Assembly (NCBI RefSeq): GCF_932526225.1
Contig: NC_064036.1
Location: 20,606,953 to 20,670,952, forward strand
Direction of reading: 5' to 3'
DNA: 64,000 nt
From: Nematostella vectensis
Taxonomy: Eukaryota > Cnidaria > Anthozoa > Actiniaria > Edwardsiidae
A program made the position numbers and the translations under genes. The notes under the pieces were generated by a model. It saw only the letters and a program-made list of their open reading frames with translations, was not told where the DNA came from and did no database searches. Shown one piece after another: positions 32,790-45,111 of the stretch; the first letter of the stretch is position 1, and every line of letters starts with the position of its first letter.

Positions 32790-35700
32790 ATGGAATACTC
32801 TATAGTACTTGGTGTTTTTCTAGGAGCTGTTTTTCTGACAGTGGGTAAGGTCCGAAATTTAATAAGCGCGTTAGAACGATCGCCATTGAGTAAGTTTATT
32901 AGAAGTTAAGAATGTTTCTGTTCTAGTTAATTCTTAGCCTGCAGCCATATAAACAACCGTCCAGAATTAATCGTGGAACACTCCCAGCCAACGTTTACTT
33001 ATCTGACATCTTAATTTTTCCAATAATTCCCTATCAGAACAATTCGTGTCCCTAAGCCTGTGGTCTTATTTCTTGTTTTGCCGCAAAAACTCAAATGATC
33101 CAAAATCGTCTTTTCCTGGTATAACTAGTTAGTTAAAGTAAATTTAAAATTACTTTGCGTTTATAGGAAATGATTTACTCAAGGGCTATATAAAATATAG
33201 CGTGACACATATTCCTAATCCCATCAATTCTGAATCCTTATCATATGCACAAATATTATTTTGATGGAATATTTCTAGACTTTTATTCATAACAACCATA
33301 AAAACCAAGAGATTAAAAAGTTTGCCGCGGGGCTTTTATTTAACGATTTATTTTCTTTATAGATAGGCCAATCCGTTGACGCTCTGCACCGAGCCGTTTT
33401 TCTTATCTTTCCGTGCTACGTTTCGTGAGGTGCCTTACTAGTACTCTCGCATATTTTAACTCCTTTAAGCGCGTTTATGCACAACTCTATTTGTTTTCTC
33501 CATAGCGGTCCGAAGAGCTTATGTTAATCTTTTGTTATGTCGCCCTTTCTCCTTTTGTTTAGGTTGAAAAAAAAACCTACTCTCAGTATGTCACTAACTC
33601 TTACAATATAGTCCGTCAATACGCACATCTGTTTATTAGAAAATTGTGTACTTTGTGCGCTATATTCGTAAATAGTTTTTGTTCCCAGGGTTGTGATTTG
33701 CATAACCAATAAGCGATGCATCCCGTCGTCTCGGGTGTACGATGTTTGGAAGCTACTAGAATGTATTGTGTCGTGTCCAGTCTCCACCCACCTGTGAATA
33801 TGTCCCCTGAGCTTATCAATGTCACAACTCCTGAAACCCAAGCAAACAGATAACTTTAAATTCGAATTAGAGTCTAAGCTTGCCTAAATTAATTGGTGTG
33901 GGAAACGACAAAGATCTCACATAAACCAGAAACAACTTTGCAGAACTTGCAAATGTTTGGTACCTGAAAGCAGACTATTCCTCAAAACAAATAACATTAT
34001 TATTTTTTCATATGCATATGAAACGACGAAGTGCTGGCCTCCAATATCCCTTTTAAATATAAAACAGGTCATTAAGGCATCAAATTACAAAATCGCTTTT
34101 CTATGAAGTCGTATTGTACAGCCCAAAAGTCTAAATCGCCGATTCAAAGTCAAATTAGCGCTCCGTGTTTAATAGGTTTTATAGGTATAGTTATGGAAAC
34201 TTAAAAACAAATGCAGTACATCTTGCTCATATTCAAGAAGTTTGCAGCAACGACAACTTAATAATGCACTCGACAATTCTGATAACAAAATGAACGAGTG
34301 TTAGGCGGCACACTTACGAGTTATGTTCTAGATACGAGTGCAGGTCGAGGGTAATACGTCGCGGGTCAACCCAAAAATAGCTAGGTTACGATTTTCTAAA
34401 AAAAAGGAAGCAAACAAAGTAAACAAACAAAGTTAACCCGTGAAATCACAATAAATAGTGTTATTTTGCTTTGTACCGATGTTCCTGTTTGCCGTTTTCA
34501 ATGTCTGATTACACCTATTCTCAACTCGGGATTCCGAGTTTCAAATTCTGTAATTCGACAAGGCTAATACTTCGTGGATGTCATATGCATTCTCAAATTA
34601 GAGAGGATCTTCAAATTTCGTTCCTAAAACAACACTACATGACGATGATAATGGACAAGATACAAACTGACACCTTAGTTAGACGGCAGACGATGATAAT
34701 GGACAAGATACAAACTGACACATTAGTTAGACGGCAGACGATTATAATGGACAAGATACAAACTGACACCTTAGTTAGGCGGCAGACGATGATAATGGAC
34801 AAGATACAAACTGACACCTTAGTTAGGCGGCAGACGATGATAATGGACAAGATACAAACTGACACATTAGTTAGGCGGCAGACGATGATAATGGACAAGA
34901 TACAAACTGACACCTTAGTTAGGCGGCAGACGATGATAATGGACAAGATACAAACTGACACATTAGTTAGGCGGCAGACGATGATAATGGACAAGATACA
35001 AACTGACACCTTAGTTAGGCGGCAGACGATGATAATGGACAAGATACAAACTGACACATTAGTTAGGCGGCAGACGATGATAATGGACAAGATACAAACT
35101 GACACTAGTTAGGCGGAAGACGATGATAATGGACAAGATACAAACTGACACATTAGTTAGGCGGCAGACGATGATAATGGACAAGATACAAACTGACACA
35201 TTAGTTAGGCGGCAGACGATGATAATGGACAAGATACAAACTGACACTAGTTAGGCGGAAGACGATGATAATGGACAAGATACAAACTGACACTAGTTAG
35301 GCGGAAGACGATGATAATGGACAAGATACAAACTGACACCTTACTTAGGCGGTAGACGATGATAATGGACAAGATACAAACTGACACATTAGTTAGGCGG
35401 CAGACTATGATAATGGACAAGATACAAACTGACACATTAGTTAGGCGGCAGACGATGATAATGGACAAGATACAAACTGACACCTTAGTTAGGCGGCAGA
35501 CGATGATAATGGACAAGATACAAACTGACACATTACTTAGGCGGCAGACGATGATAATGGACAAGATACAAACTGACACATTAGTTAGGCGGCAGACGAT
35601 GATAATGGACAAGATACAAACTGACACATTATTTAGGCGGAAGACGATGATAATGGACAAGATACAAACTGACACATTAGTTAGGCGGCAGACGATGATA

Positions 35701-37982
35701 ATGGACAAGATACAAACTGACACTAGTTAGGCGGAAGACGATGATAATGGACAAGATACAAACTGACACATTAGTTAGGCGGCAGAAGATAATAATGGAC
35801 AAGATACAAACTGACACTAGTTAGGCGGAAGACGATGATAATGGACAAGATACAAACTGACACATTAGTTAGGCGGCAGACGATGATAATGGACAAGATA
35901 CAAACTGACACTAGTTAGGCGGAAGACGATGATAATGGACAAGATACAAACTGACACATTAGTTAGGCGGCAGACGATGATAATGGACAAGATACAAACT
36001 GACACTAGTTAGGCGGAAGACGATGATAATGGACAAGATACAAACTGACACATTAGTTAGGCGGCAGACGATGATAATGGACAAGATACAAACTGACACA
36101 TTAGTTAGGCGGCAGACGATGATAATGGACAAGATACAAACTGACACTAGTTAGGCGGAAGACGATGATAATGGACAAGATACAAACTGACACCTTAGTT
36201 AGGCGGCAGACGATGATAATGGACAAGATACAAACTGACACATTAGTTAGGCGGCAGACTATGATAATGGACAAGATACAAACTGACACCTTAGTTAGGC
36301 GGCAGACGATGATAATGGACAAGATACAAACTGACACATTAGTTAGGCGGCAGACGATGATAATGGACAAGATACAAACTGACACATTAGTTAGGCGGCA
36401 GACGATGATAATGGACAAGATACAAACTGACACCTTAGTTAGGCGGCAGACGATGATAATGGACAAGATACAAACTGACACATTAGTTAGGCGGCAGACG
36501 ATGATAATGGATAAGATACAAACTGACACATTAGTTAGACGGCAGACGATGATAATGGACAAGATACAAACCGACACATTAGTTATGCGGCAGACGATGA
36601 TAATGGACAAGATACAAACTGACACCTTAGTTAGGCGGCAGACGATGATTATGGAGAAGATATCTCCAGCTCGTCTAGAGTGAGACCTGTTTCCAGGATT
36701 TTGAGCGGGATGTTCGTTTACTTTGTTTAATATACATAAGGACAGTTCTGGTTACAAACATCTTAAAGTTGCCTATTTTGTGTTACTCTTGCCGTGACAT
36801 TAAAGCTGGCGATGTTGTGTTACACTTGCCGTGACATTAAAGCTGGCGATATTGTGTTACTCTTGCCGTGACATTAAAGCTGGCGACGTGTGTTACTCTT
36901 GCCTGACATTAAAGCTGGCGATGTTGTGTTACGTTTATTAAAGCTGGCGATGTTGTGTGACTCTTGCTGTGACATTAAAGCTGGCGATGTTGTGTGACTC
37001 TTGCCATGACATTAAAGCTGGCGATGCTTTTTTACTTTGCAGTTTCATCACTGGAGTGCTACGAGTGCTTCTCTTACGAAAGCGAGGCGGACTGTCAATC
37101 TATGTACAAACTGAAGCTTCGAACATGCGCATCTGAGGACCAGGACGTGTGCATGAGAGTGGCAATGAATGTCAGCATTGTGCAGAAAATGGGGGAACAG
37201 TATCAGCGCAATTGGGTCCCGGGGTTCGCGCGGTACTGTGGCAAGAAGTTTGAGTGCAATCAGAGTAAGTAAGATAAGAAGACACAGCATCTTTAGTTCC
37301 TCCTTATCCCTTCTCTTCTTTACTCAGGGGAATCAGAGAAAGGAAGCGGGAAATACTCCATTTGCCAAAACCACTCTATTCTTTAGAACAACATGAACAG
37401 CCTAAAACATAGCACCTTAAAACACTTAGAGTACTTGAGCACTCTAGTGCCAGCAGGATGCCAAACCAACAACATGTGTACACTCCAAACTAGATGCGCG
37501 CTAATAATAGAGCTCCTTCGCAACTCCATTTTTAAACTAGATGCGCAGCAAATATCTGTTCTACCAGGTGATGGATCCAGGTTCCCCTAGAAAACTCAAC
37601 ACGATTCTCCGTTCACACCCCATGCACCCCCCTGGGTACGGGCCTGTCTCCCCATTCCTAACAGAGCCCTTTTAACAATCCGCTTTCCTCACCAGATGAT
37701 GCTTGTAGGTTTCCCTGGAAAACTCAACACGCAGTCTACATCAAGGATTGTAAGCCACTATGCTGCTCTGCAAACCTGCAAGACAAGTGCCACGCGAGAC
37801 CTTATTGGCCGGGCGGTGACTTGCCATCTTATGGCGGGAACTCATCTGATACCCAGTCCCCGCAAGCAGGGGCTCGAGCGGGGTCGTACTCTCTCACACA
37901 GGCCTACCATGGACCCTTGGTGATCGCAGTCACCCTAGTGAGTTATATAGTCTTGTTGGGTTCGCCTTTAGGTAATTTATAG
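32790..37982 (+). CDS. Ly6/uPAR (three-finger) GPI-anchored surface protein, 3 exons
   Basis: Exons 32790-32844, 37043-37264 and 37696-37982, GT..AG introns, both junctions phase 1, 187 residues in all. Exon 1 is a signal peptide (MEYSIVLGVFLGAVFLTV). Exon 2 begins with the hallmark LECYECF and holds six further spaced cysteines. Exon 3 supplies DAC, KDC and the closing CC..KC, close to the Ly6 end CCxxDxCN. It is followed by a Ser/Gly/Gln-rich stalk and a hydrophobic tail (PLVIAVTLVSYIVLLGSPL), the expected form of a GPI-attachment signal. Such proteins sit on the outer cell surface as receptor modulators or ligands; the partner here is unknown. Intron 1 (4.2 kb) is mostly minisatellites, intron 2 has no clear feature. 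A tempting ATG at 36994 lies in the repeat, not in a real exon. Confidence 0.85.
34640..36660. repeat. Minisatellite, 48/46-bp units, about 42 copies, in Ly6 intron 1
   Basis: Units read ACGATGATAATGGACAAGAT, then ACAAACTGACACATTAGTTA, then GGCGGCAG. A second class lacks two bases (GACACTAGTT) and carries GGAAG instead of GGCAG. Period 48 is divisible by three, so long open frames appear on both strands (MIMDKIQTDTLVRRQT and ILSIIIVCRLTNVSVC); these end wherever a 46-bp unit breaks phase. There are no spacers, so this is not CRISPR. Confidence 0.97.
36765..37037. repeat. Minisatellite, about 37-bp units, ending at the Ly6 exon 2 acceptor
   Basis: Seven copies of a unit like TGTGTTACTCTTGCCGTGAC followed by ATTAAAGCTGGCGATGT. 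The last unit runs into the polypyrimidine tract and AG at 37041-37042, so the array forms part of the intron end. Confidence 0.92.
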
Positions 37983-39271
37983 GAAATTAGTCTTCATCCG
38001 CGCCTCCATAAAAGTTCTACGGACTCTTGGTGAACGCGGTCACCATATCAAATCTAGAATTAGGTTATAATTAGGTATGTTATGGAATGGAATTTATAGC
38101 ATTATCGTTTGAGTTGCAAGTCGCAAATCCATTCCATCCATTAACCATCAATTCCGGTGTGTTATGCAAACAACGCTACACTTTTCAATGCGCTATTAAG
38201 GTCACGACGAATCCTAGCCACCCACGCATGCGTTTTTGGCAGGTCGCACGGGGGATAGGGATGCGGGGGGGGGGGGGAGTAGTGAGCGACGCCTGCCTGA
38301 TAACGCCTTCGATGGAGGCTAGATGAATCCCCACTTCTCTTTTTTCGTAATATCTCCCAGTTTCTCTAACTAAATGTTTTTAATGCTGAATCGAGATTTT
38401 TAAAAACATGAAATAGTATGGAATAAAAACAACGTAAAATCTTCCTGATTACCAATAAAACATAACCATAAAAACCGCATTAAATATAAATGAACCAATT
38501 CTCCGTAAAAAGAGATTTTATGCAAAGAATCTAGTTGGTTTATTTCAAGGTTTGAGTAAAGGTGCAGCGTGCTCTAGCCTCTAAACTCTTAATCCATTTC
38601 CATCCGTTCGATGTGCCCGTGCGAGAAGACTCCAATGAAAAAAATTGAGTTTGTAGTATTAGTATTTTGTGTAAGATACTTTTTCAAATCCGGGGCCATT
38701 CCTTTTGCGTCACATATGTTAAGGAATGCTCCGGAATTTATTGATTGAATAACTATGAATATGTATTGTGCCGTTTTAAACGATTCGGTTTAGTACCACA
38801 GAATTGTGTAGGCTCCGTGCAAGTCTGTGCCCCCCATGAGTGCGAACTCGGGGTGTGGTAATGAAATAGGGAACCAAATGTCAAATAGGGGACCAAATGT
38901 TAAATAGGGAACCAAATGTTAAATAGGGAACCAAATGTTAACAGCGTAAGATCTTGCATGTCACTGTTGACCCATTGAAGCATGCAAATGCAAAGTCTCA
39001 TCTGTCCTGTTAAGGAACTACTGGGTAGTCTACTGACGATTACTACTGGGTGGTTTACCCATGCGGCTGGACCCTCCACCGGGTCGATGACGTTCCACCA
39101 GTTCTGAGGTCTTTTCATTCACTTTATCTCTCAAGTTAGAGGGTTGAGCCACTGGTGTAACACTGGGGTCTATATGTAGGGAAATTTGTATTTCCCCACC
39201 CCCTTGAAAAACGTCTAGAAGCTTCTGCTCTGTCTGTCACCATGGAGATGTCAGGGCCGAGTTTCATCATC
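37983..39271. other. Downstream of the Ly6 gene; short repeats only
   Basis: No supported gene. It contains a 12-G run near 38267, a possible poly(A) signal near 38421, and a 19-bp tandem repeat (caaatgttaaatagggaac, four copies, 38862-38942). Confidence 0.45.
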
Positions 39272-40155
39272 GACGGCAGTATTCTTGCCCATCAATGGAA
39301 TCCCCCTTCCCTTGATGACAATGGTGGCAGTATTCTTGCCCATCAATGGAATCCCCCTTCCCTTGATGACAACGACGGCAGTATTCTTGCCCATCAATGG
39401 AATCCCCCTTCCCTTGATGACAATGGTGGCAGTATTCTTGCCCAGTAAGGGAATCCCCCTTCCCTTGATGACAATGGTGGCAGTATTTTTGCCCAGCAAT
39501 GGAATCCCCCTTCCCTTGATGACAATGGTGGCAGTATTCTTGCCCAGTAAGGGAATCCCCCTTCCCTTGATGACAATGGTGGCAGTATTCTTGCCCATCA
39601 ATGGAATCCCCCTTCCCTTGATGACAATGGTGGCAGTATTTTTGCCCATCAATGGAATCCCCCTTCCCTTGATGACAATGGTGGCAGTATTCTTGCCCAG
39701 TAAGGGAATCCCCCTTCCCTTGATGACAATGGTGGCAGTATTCTTGCCCATCAATGGAATCCCCCTTCCCTTGATGACAATGGTGGCAGTATTCTTGCCC
39801 AGTAAGGGAATCCCCCTTCCCTTGATGACAATGGTGGCAGTATTCTTGCCCAGCAATGGAATCCCCCTTCCATTAATGACAACGATGTCAGTATACTTGC
39901 CCAGCAAGGGAATCCCCCTTCCCTTAATGACAATGGTGGCAGTATTCTTGCCAAGCAATGGAATCCCCCTTCCCTTGATGACATTCGTGGCAGCATTCTT
40001 GCCCAGCAATGGAATCCCCCTTCCCTTGATGACAATGGTGGCAGTATTCTTGCCCAGCAAGGGAATCCCCCTTCCCTTGATGACATTGGTGGCAGTATTC
40101 TTGCCAAGCAATGGAATCCCCCTTCCCTTCATGACAATGGTGGCAGTATTAGTAG
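39272..40155. repeat. Minisatellite, 51-bp units, about 17 copies
   Basis: Units read GCAGTATTCTTGCCCATCAA, TGGAATCCCCCTTCCCTTGA, TGACAATGGTG, with a few exchanges (CCATCAATGG, CCAGTAAGGG, CCAGCAATGG). The period is a multiple of three and several frames stay open on both strands. No start context or splice signals support a protein. Confidence 0.96.
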
Positions 40156-40212
40156 TATAGTACTTGGCGGATTCAGCACACTCCTGCGGAATGTGCTTAA
40201 ACCAAGCCAAGC

Positions 40213-40545
40213 ATTTTAGTGAAACTATATGATAAAAGATTTTGGTAAAACTATGTGGTATCAAATTTTGGTGAAACTATATGGTATCACATTTTGGTGA
40301 AACTATATGATAAAAGATTTTGGTGAAACTATATGGTATCACATTTTGGTGAGACTATATGATAAAAGATTTTGGTGAAACTATATGGTATCAAATTTTG
40401 GTGAAACTATATGATAAAAAATTTTGGTGAAACTATATGGTATCAAATTTTGGTGAAACTATATGATAAAAGATTTTGGTGAAACTATATGGTGTCATAT
40501 TGTGGTGAGACTATATAAAACAAGATTTTGGTGTAAGCTTATGAA
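40213..40545. repeat. Minisatellite with alternating 26-bp unit types
   Basis: Units ATTTTGGTGAAACTATATGA+TAAAAG and ATTTTGGTGAAACTATATGG+TATCAA alternate over most of the array, forming a 52-bp dimer. It lies just left of the Polinton remnant. Confidence 0.93.
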
Positions 40546-40819
40546 TAAATTACTGGAACTATATGCTTTCTTCATTTCGTGGAATCCGTGCGGTGTGTGC
40601 GGGTCTCATTTTATGGTCACGGCTGTTGCGTAACATTCTTGAAATTTTAATTGTTAGGAGCGAGTAAGGGAAACCCCCCGCGGGCAAGTATAAACATGTC
40701 TATTGTATTTAGGAACTTTCCCGCTGGCAAAGTGGAATGTTCTAGATTTGCTTAGAGACAAGGCAACGCAATAATATTTTAATTCCTAGGTGTGAATCGC
40801 GGGCGAGTATAAACATGCC

Positions 40820-41340
40820 TTAGAGTTGTCCAGACTTGATGCAAAATAGCGCAGGCTCAATTCGCCTGGGATCGCCCTCCGGGCTGTCCTTCCCTGACAT
40901 CCAGATCCACGGGCGGCTCCTACTTGGGTAGATCGTCATCCTCTTCATGCTCTCGTCTTCCACGGTCTCCCCCATGCGAGTGACGTTGACCTTCCCGACC
41001 ACTTTCCTGCTTCGGTCTTCGTATTTGATTGTCGTGACTACTTCGTTCCTCACCTTATTAAAGCCTGACTTTTTGTAGTCTTGTCCAATTTTGTGAAAGG
41101 AGTAGTCGGTGGCGCTCTCGGATCCGCCGGAACCGATCCTGTACTCCTCGCGGTCTGTCGCTACGGAGAACCTGCCGGGGTTGCTGTGCATCTCGCCCTT
41201 TGGGTCTTTATAGATTTGCATACCGTAGGCCGCATACGGATGCTCTTCACCGTTGTAGTATACCCCCACAGACAGTGTGGTCTCTTCGCCTCTATCGTTG
41301 TGACGACTGTTGACTTTCTTACCAATCGTTCAATTCCCAT
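40820..41340 (-). pseudogene. Polinton hypothetical protein, frameshifted near its N-terminus
   Basis: A promoter-like TAGTATAGTAGTATAC precedes an ATG at 41340. The frame from that ATG (MGIERLVRKSTVV) does not continue into the main open part (41269-40820, 149 codons), so one indel separates them. The main part is charged, with no membrane segment and no motif I recognise. It is the last gene of the minus-strand block. Confidence 0.45.
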
Positions 41341-41471
41341 GTTAGTATACTACTATACTAGAATTTATTTTTAAATAGTTTTGGTGCGTTAAGATAGTAT
41401 ATATCTTCTCCAAATTAGTGGATGCTATTATGTGTCAAATAAAGATTCGTCTGTCGAATGGGTGATCGGGG

Positions 41472-44400
41472 TTATTGTCCGATCTTATAGTGCCCGTAGG
41501 CTAAACTTTTGATTCCGTCTTTTGATATATACCTTTTATCGTCGAAACAGCTGAGTGACACTTTATTGATTTCGTAGCTTCCTAACTTATGGTTATGGCT
41601 TTTGACGGTCTTCATTTTGTGGTGCATCTGTCTGCCGTCCATTAATGTCTTTCTATAGTCTTTATGCTTGATATTACTTTTGATTACATTCTTTTTGATT
41701 CCCTTTGCTGTCTTTCCTCCTGATGGGTCGCTTTTCACATAGCTGTACATTTTGGATCGCAGTCCGACAAACTCACAGATGGGGATTCCTGCAGCCTCGT
41801 CTTTAAACTTGCCGATGACTTTCATTGTTTGTTTCGTTGAAGTATGTGGAGCTCTTTGGGTAGTCGCTATTGTCGAATTTGTCTTTGTCGTTCCAAAAAT
41901 CTTGGTACACGTCTTCTGCCTCTATCTCGAAGGTCAGACTTCTCTTTGGTGTAGTTGTAGTGTAGGTCGTACATTAGTACCTTGCTGAGGTCTAGCATAC
42001 ACATGCCCACATAGGCCGGCCTGTTTAGGGTCAGTGTCTCTTTGATTTTGTGGACGGCCACTAAGTCCTTGTTGAATATCTTACTACTCACATAGGAGGG
42101 CTTGCTTGTCAGTTTGAGTAGTTTGTTCTCGTCAGTCACCAGTCGGACGTCTACCCTTTTTCGTAGGTTCTCCATAGTCTTTCCGAATACGCTGTTGTTC
42201 ATCAGTTTGAAGAAGTCTTTCTCAAATGAGTTTTTGGCGTTCTTACGTTTTTCAATGTTGAGGTATAGACACTGCTTTAGCCATGGTGATTGGTCGAATT
42301 CTAAGACTCGGTGGACTTTAGTTATTTTTAGGCCTAGCTCTGTGTATAGCTGGAGGTTTCTGTAGTGTAGTACGTACTTCTCTTTGTCTTTTAAGGTTGG
42401 GATCAGTTTTGAGACTAGACCTTTTTGTATGCCGTATTTTGTTGCTATCTTGTCGCAGTACTCGGACAGCATGTCCTTTCATACGTTCACTCTCTCCGCG
42501 GCTAATGGGGTAGTCGTTGTGGAGGTCGTGAAGGCTTTTGGTGTACTCTAGGTCGAATTCTATTATCAACCCCTTTTAACTACTCTCGCTGTACTTAGCT
42601 AGGTTTAATTTTTCGATTCTCTTCTCTGTCATCCATCTGAATCCACTAGTTGGTAGGTACTGACCCATAGCCCATCCATACAAGTTGTTTGCATCCAAGT
42701 ACATAAAATACTTCGAGGGCGCCGTCTCGTCGTATGATTCCATGTACTTATTGTTGGCCTTGCTGTATCTGTTGGCTATGTATGATATGCCACCGCGCAT
42801 GCCCTTTTCGATGAATTGGAACATGTCGATGTCTGTCATGAGTTTCAGTTTAATGTCGGTCATTTTTAGCATGGCGTCCCATGATAACCGGGGGGATGTG
42901 AAGTAGTTGCATGGATCTAGCTTATAGTATTCTAGGCAATTCTTCCTAGAGTTCTCAAACACGTCAGCCAGCAGTAGTATGTCAGATTCTAGGTATAGGT
43001 CGTGGTAGTCGCCCATGGTTTTGAGATTGAACTTCTTCCACACAGTTCTAGCATGTTTTTAATCGTCCGCTGAGATGTGTTGATCGTACATAATGCTATA
43101 GAAGTCCTCCTTCGCTGGTAGCTTGTCGTTAAACCTCTCGACGCTGTCCATATAATCGTATGGATATACTCCCTTTCTAGCCATGAGGTCGAGTCTCTTA
43201 CCTTTAAACCTCTGAGAGGTGTACTTTAGAGACTCTCTTGGTAGGTTGCTAACTAGTTTTTCCAAGCTAGAGCTAATAAACTGGAAGCTGTCTAGAAAGG
43301 TGTGGTGGTTGCCGAGCATGAAGGCCATGTACTTCTCCATGTTGTTCGGTATAGCGTTGATGTTCATTTGCTTCTCCTCACCTTTACCGTTCACATATGT
43401 GTGCTTCTTGACTATGGCTCCAATCTCTTGCATTATGAAATGGCTGTCGTAGCCAGGTTGTGAAATATGACGGGTAACTTTATCTCCTCAGGATTGATTC
43501 TAAGTTTTAGGTTACACTCTTAGTGCGCCGAGCCTCTGTACTTACCAGTTATGTGGCAGTGGTCTCGGACTCGAGTGTCCTTCTTAATGTATTCTTTGTC
43601 GCATGTGTGGCACACTTGGGCTTTTTGGAATTGATCCTCATCATGCTTCGACATCGTTAGTGCTTTATTGAAGTGCTTCCTCGTGATGTTCTTACAGCAT
43701 TTGACTTCCTCCAACATCTTCTCCATGAACTTGTACACAGCTTTCTCACCTCTGTAGAGCTGCGTTTGTTTTGTATACTTGTCATCATAGGTGCAGACTA
43801 CTTTATAGCCGAATCCACAGTCGGTATGTTTTTGGTAGGCTCCAGTGTACGACTGACCATCATCAGGTTGGCACCCATGGATCTTCTCAGTTATTGCGTA
43901 GATGACAAATGGTACCGGCTGTTGCTTTCGGTGGTTTGTGAACTTGAGTGTGCTGTGTTCCTTGTCAGGCATCTTGACCGCCTGTGTCCCATTAATCTCG
44001 AGGCAGTTCTCGACGTGGCTGGTTAGTACTCTTTTGCTTCTTATGTTCGTGTTTCGTCTGGTTGAACATGAATTTGTTGAAGTCTTTGATGAGTACGTAA
44101 TGCTGGTTACTACCCTCAGTGATTAGTAGAAGCTCCATATGGTCTTCGAACCCCTCCATTGATACGTATATTGAGTAAGTTTGTTCGCTATCGATACATT
44201 TATGTTGATCCTGTTCTGCTTCTCCTTTTTATTATAGTGTTTGACAGTCACTTGGAACTCAACACCTAAGTAGTCCAGTTCGTTAACAAATGCCTTATCA
44301 GATTACTTGACTCGCTGGGTTTTTTTTATCCTGTGGGTTTAGGTCTTATGTGACACCATCTTAAGCACTCGTTGTCCTCATTCTTCATGTTGACCAACCC

Positions 44401-44946
44401 TCTATCTCGTAGTCCTACCGATAGTTGGATGTATGATGACCCTCTCGTCGGCTGGTATTTTACAATGTTGAGGTACTGGCCATCGACTTTTTCTATAACC
44501 CAGCCAGATCCCTCAGATACCCATTGGGCTATCCTATTCAGAACTTGCTCATAGGTGTTCCGCAATGCCTCGCCGATCTCGGTACTATTGATGATTGTTT
44601 GGGGTGTACTGTTAAAGTAAGTAGTCTTAAACACTAGGTCGTCGCCAGACTTTTTCTTGAACGAAATCTTTAATGCTGAACCGAATTTAAGGCCTTTCAT
44701 AGATTCTAGCGTCTTTGCGATATGGTGTTCGGTGGCCTTAGCCGTGCTTTGCAGGTGTGCTAGTGGGTCTCTACCATTCTTTATTCCAATCTCGAAGGAC
44801 ATGGTGTAGCCTTTCAAGGCACGCCTCGTCTGCTTTATGCTTGTTCTAGGTGTCGGCACTGGCCTGCGAGCCCTAGGTGTAGGAGCTGGCCCGTCTTGGA
44901 ACTCTGGTGGTGGTGGTATCATGCTTTCCTCATACTCCTGTGCCAT
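41472..44946 (-). pseudogene. Protein-primed family B DNA polymerase of a Polinton, multiply broken
   Basis: Pieces in order, N to C: 44946-44326 (Pro-rich start, then conserved region ending LRWCHIR), 44320-44030 in another frame, 44026-43520 (zinc-type CHTCDKEY..DHCHITGKYRG), then 43510-43059 and 43043-42576 (exonuclease region, then polymerase motif A YLDANNLYGWAM), 42569-41867 and 41825-41472 (LMNNSVFGKTMEN, C-terminal GLRSKMYSYV). Breaks include an A-run frameshift near 44326, a stop between 44326 and 44290, TAA after GSAH near 43515, a frameshift at the exonuclease YDSHF site, TAA after ISADD near 43057, and further shifts near 42570 and 41850. Polinton PolB replicates the element using a terminal protein. 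This copy cannot encode it intact. Confidence 0.88.
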
Positions 44947-44949
44947 CTG

Positions 44950-45111
44950 CTTAACGCTCTTGCGTGGTGTGGGTACTGGCCTGTATTCGTCCCATTCTTA
45001 CACACTGGGCAGTACCACTCCTTACTTGGTCTTTGATCGTCTTATAGAGTCCATTCTTTCTTCATCGGTTGCATACGCTGGGGGGCGTCCTCTAGCTCTT
45101 TTGACTTCCAT
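44950..45111 (-). pseudogene. Short upstream piece with a YCPVC zinc-finger half, broken
   Basis: An ATG at 45111, overlapping a TATAGTAGTAGTATAT motif, opens a basic frame (MEVKRARGRPPAYATDEE). It stops after about 28 codons. The next frame holds KEWYCPVCKNGTN, a likely zinc-binding start. It may be the true N-terminus of the PolB gene or a separate small gene. It overlaps the end of the BRO-N/VRR gene by about 20 bases. Confidence 0.35.

Noticed and set aside
32549-32909. Frames around the Ly6 first exon
   Set aside because: They overlap the signal-peptide exon in other frames or read through its donor; only the short phase-1 exon joins to the cysteine exons.
34639-36660. CRISPR-like regular repeats
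   Set aside because: Units are contiguous with no unique spacers and the context is a eukaryotic intron; it is a minisatellite.
36994-37042. Start MTLAMTLKLAMLFYFA for the Ly6 protein
   Set aside because: This hydrophobic run is the translated minisatellite before the acceptor at 37041-37042; the exon at 32790 gives a proper signal peptide in matching phase.
39251-40264. Long repeat protein of 291-337 codons
   Set aside because: Open on both strands in several frames because the repeat period is 51; no splice or start support.
40560-40820. Left terminal inverted repeat of the Polinton
   Set aside because: I compared this region with the reverse complement of 54.0-55.0 kb and saw no convincing match, so no TIR is claimed.
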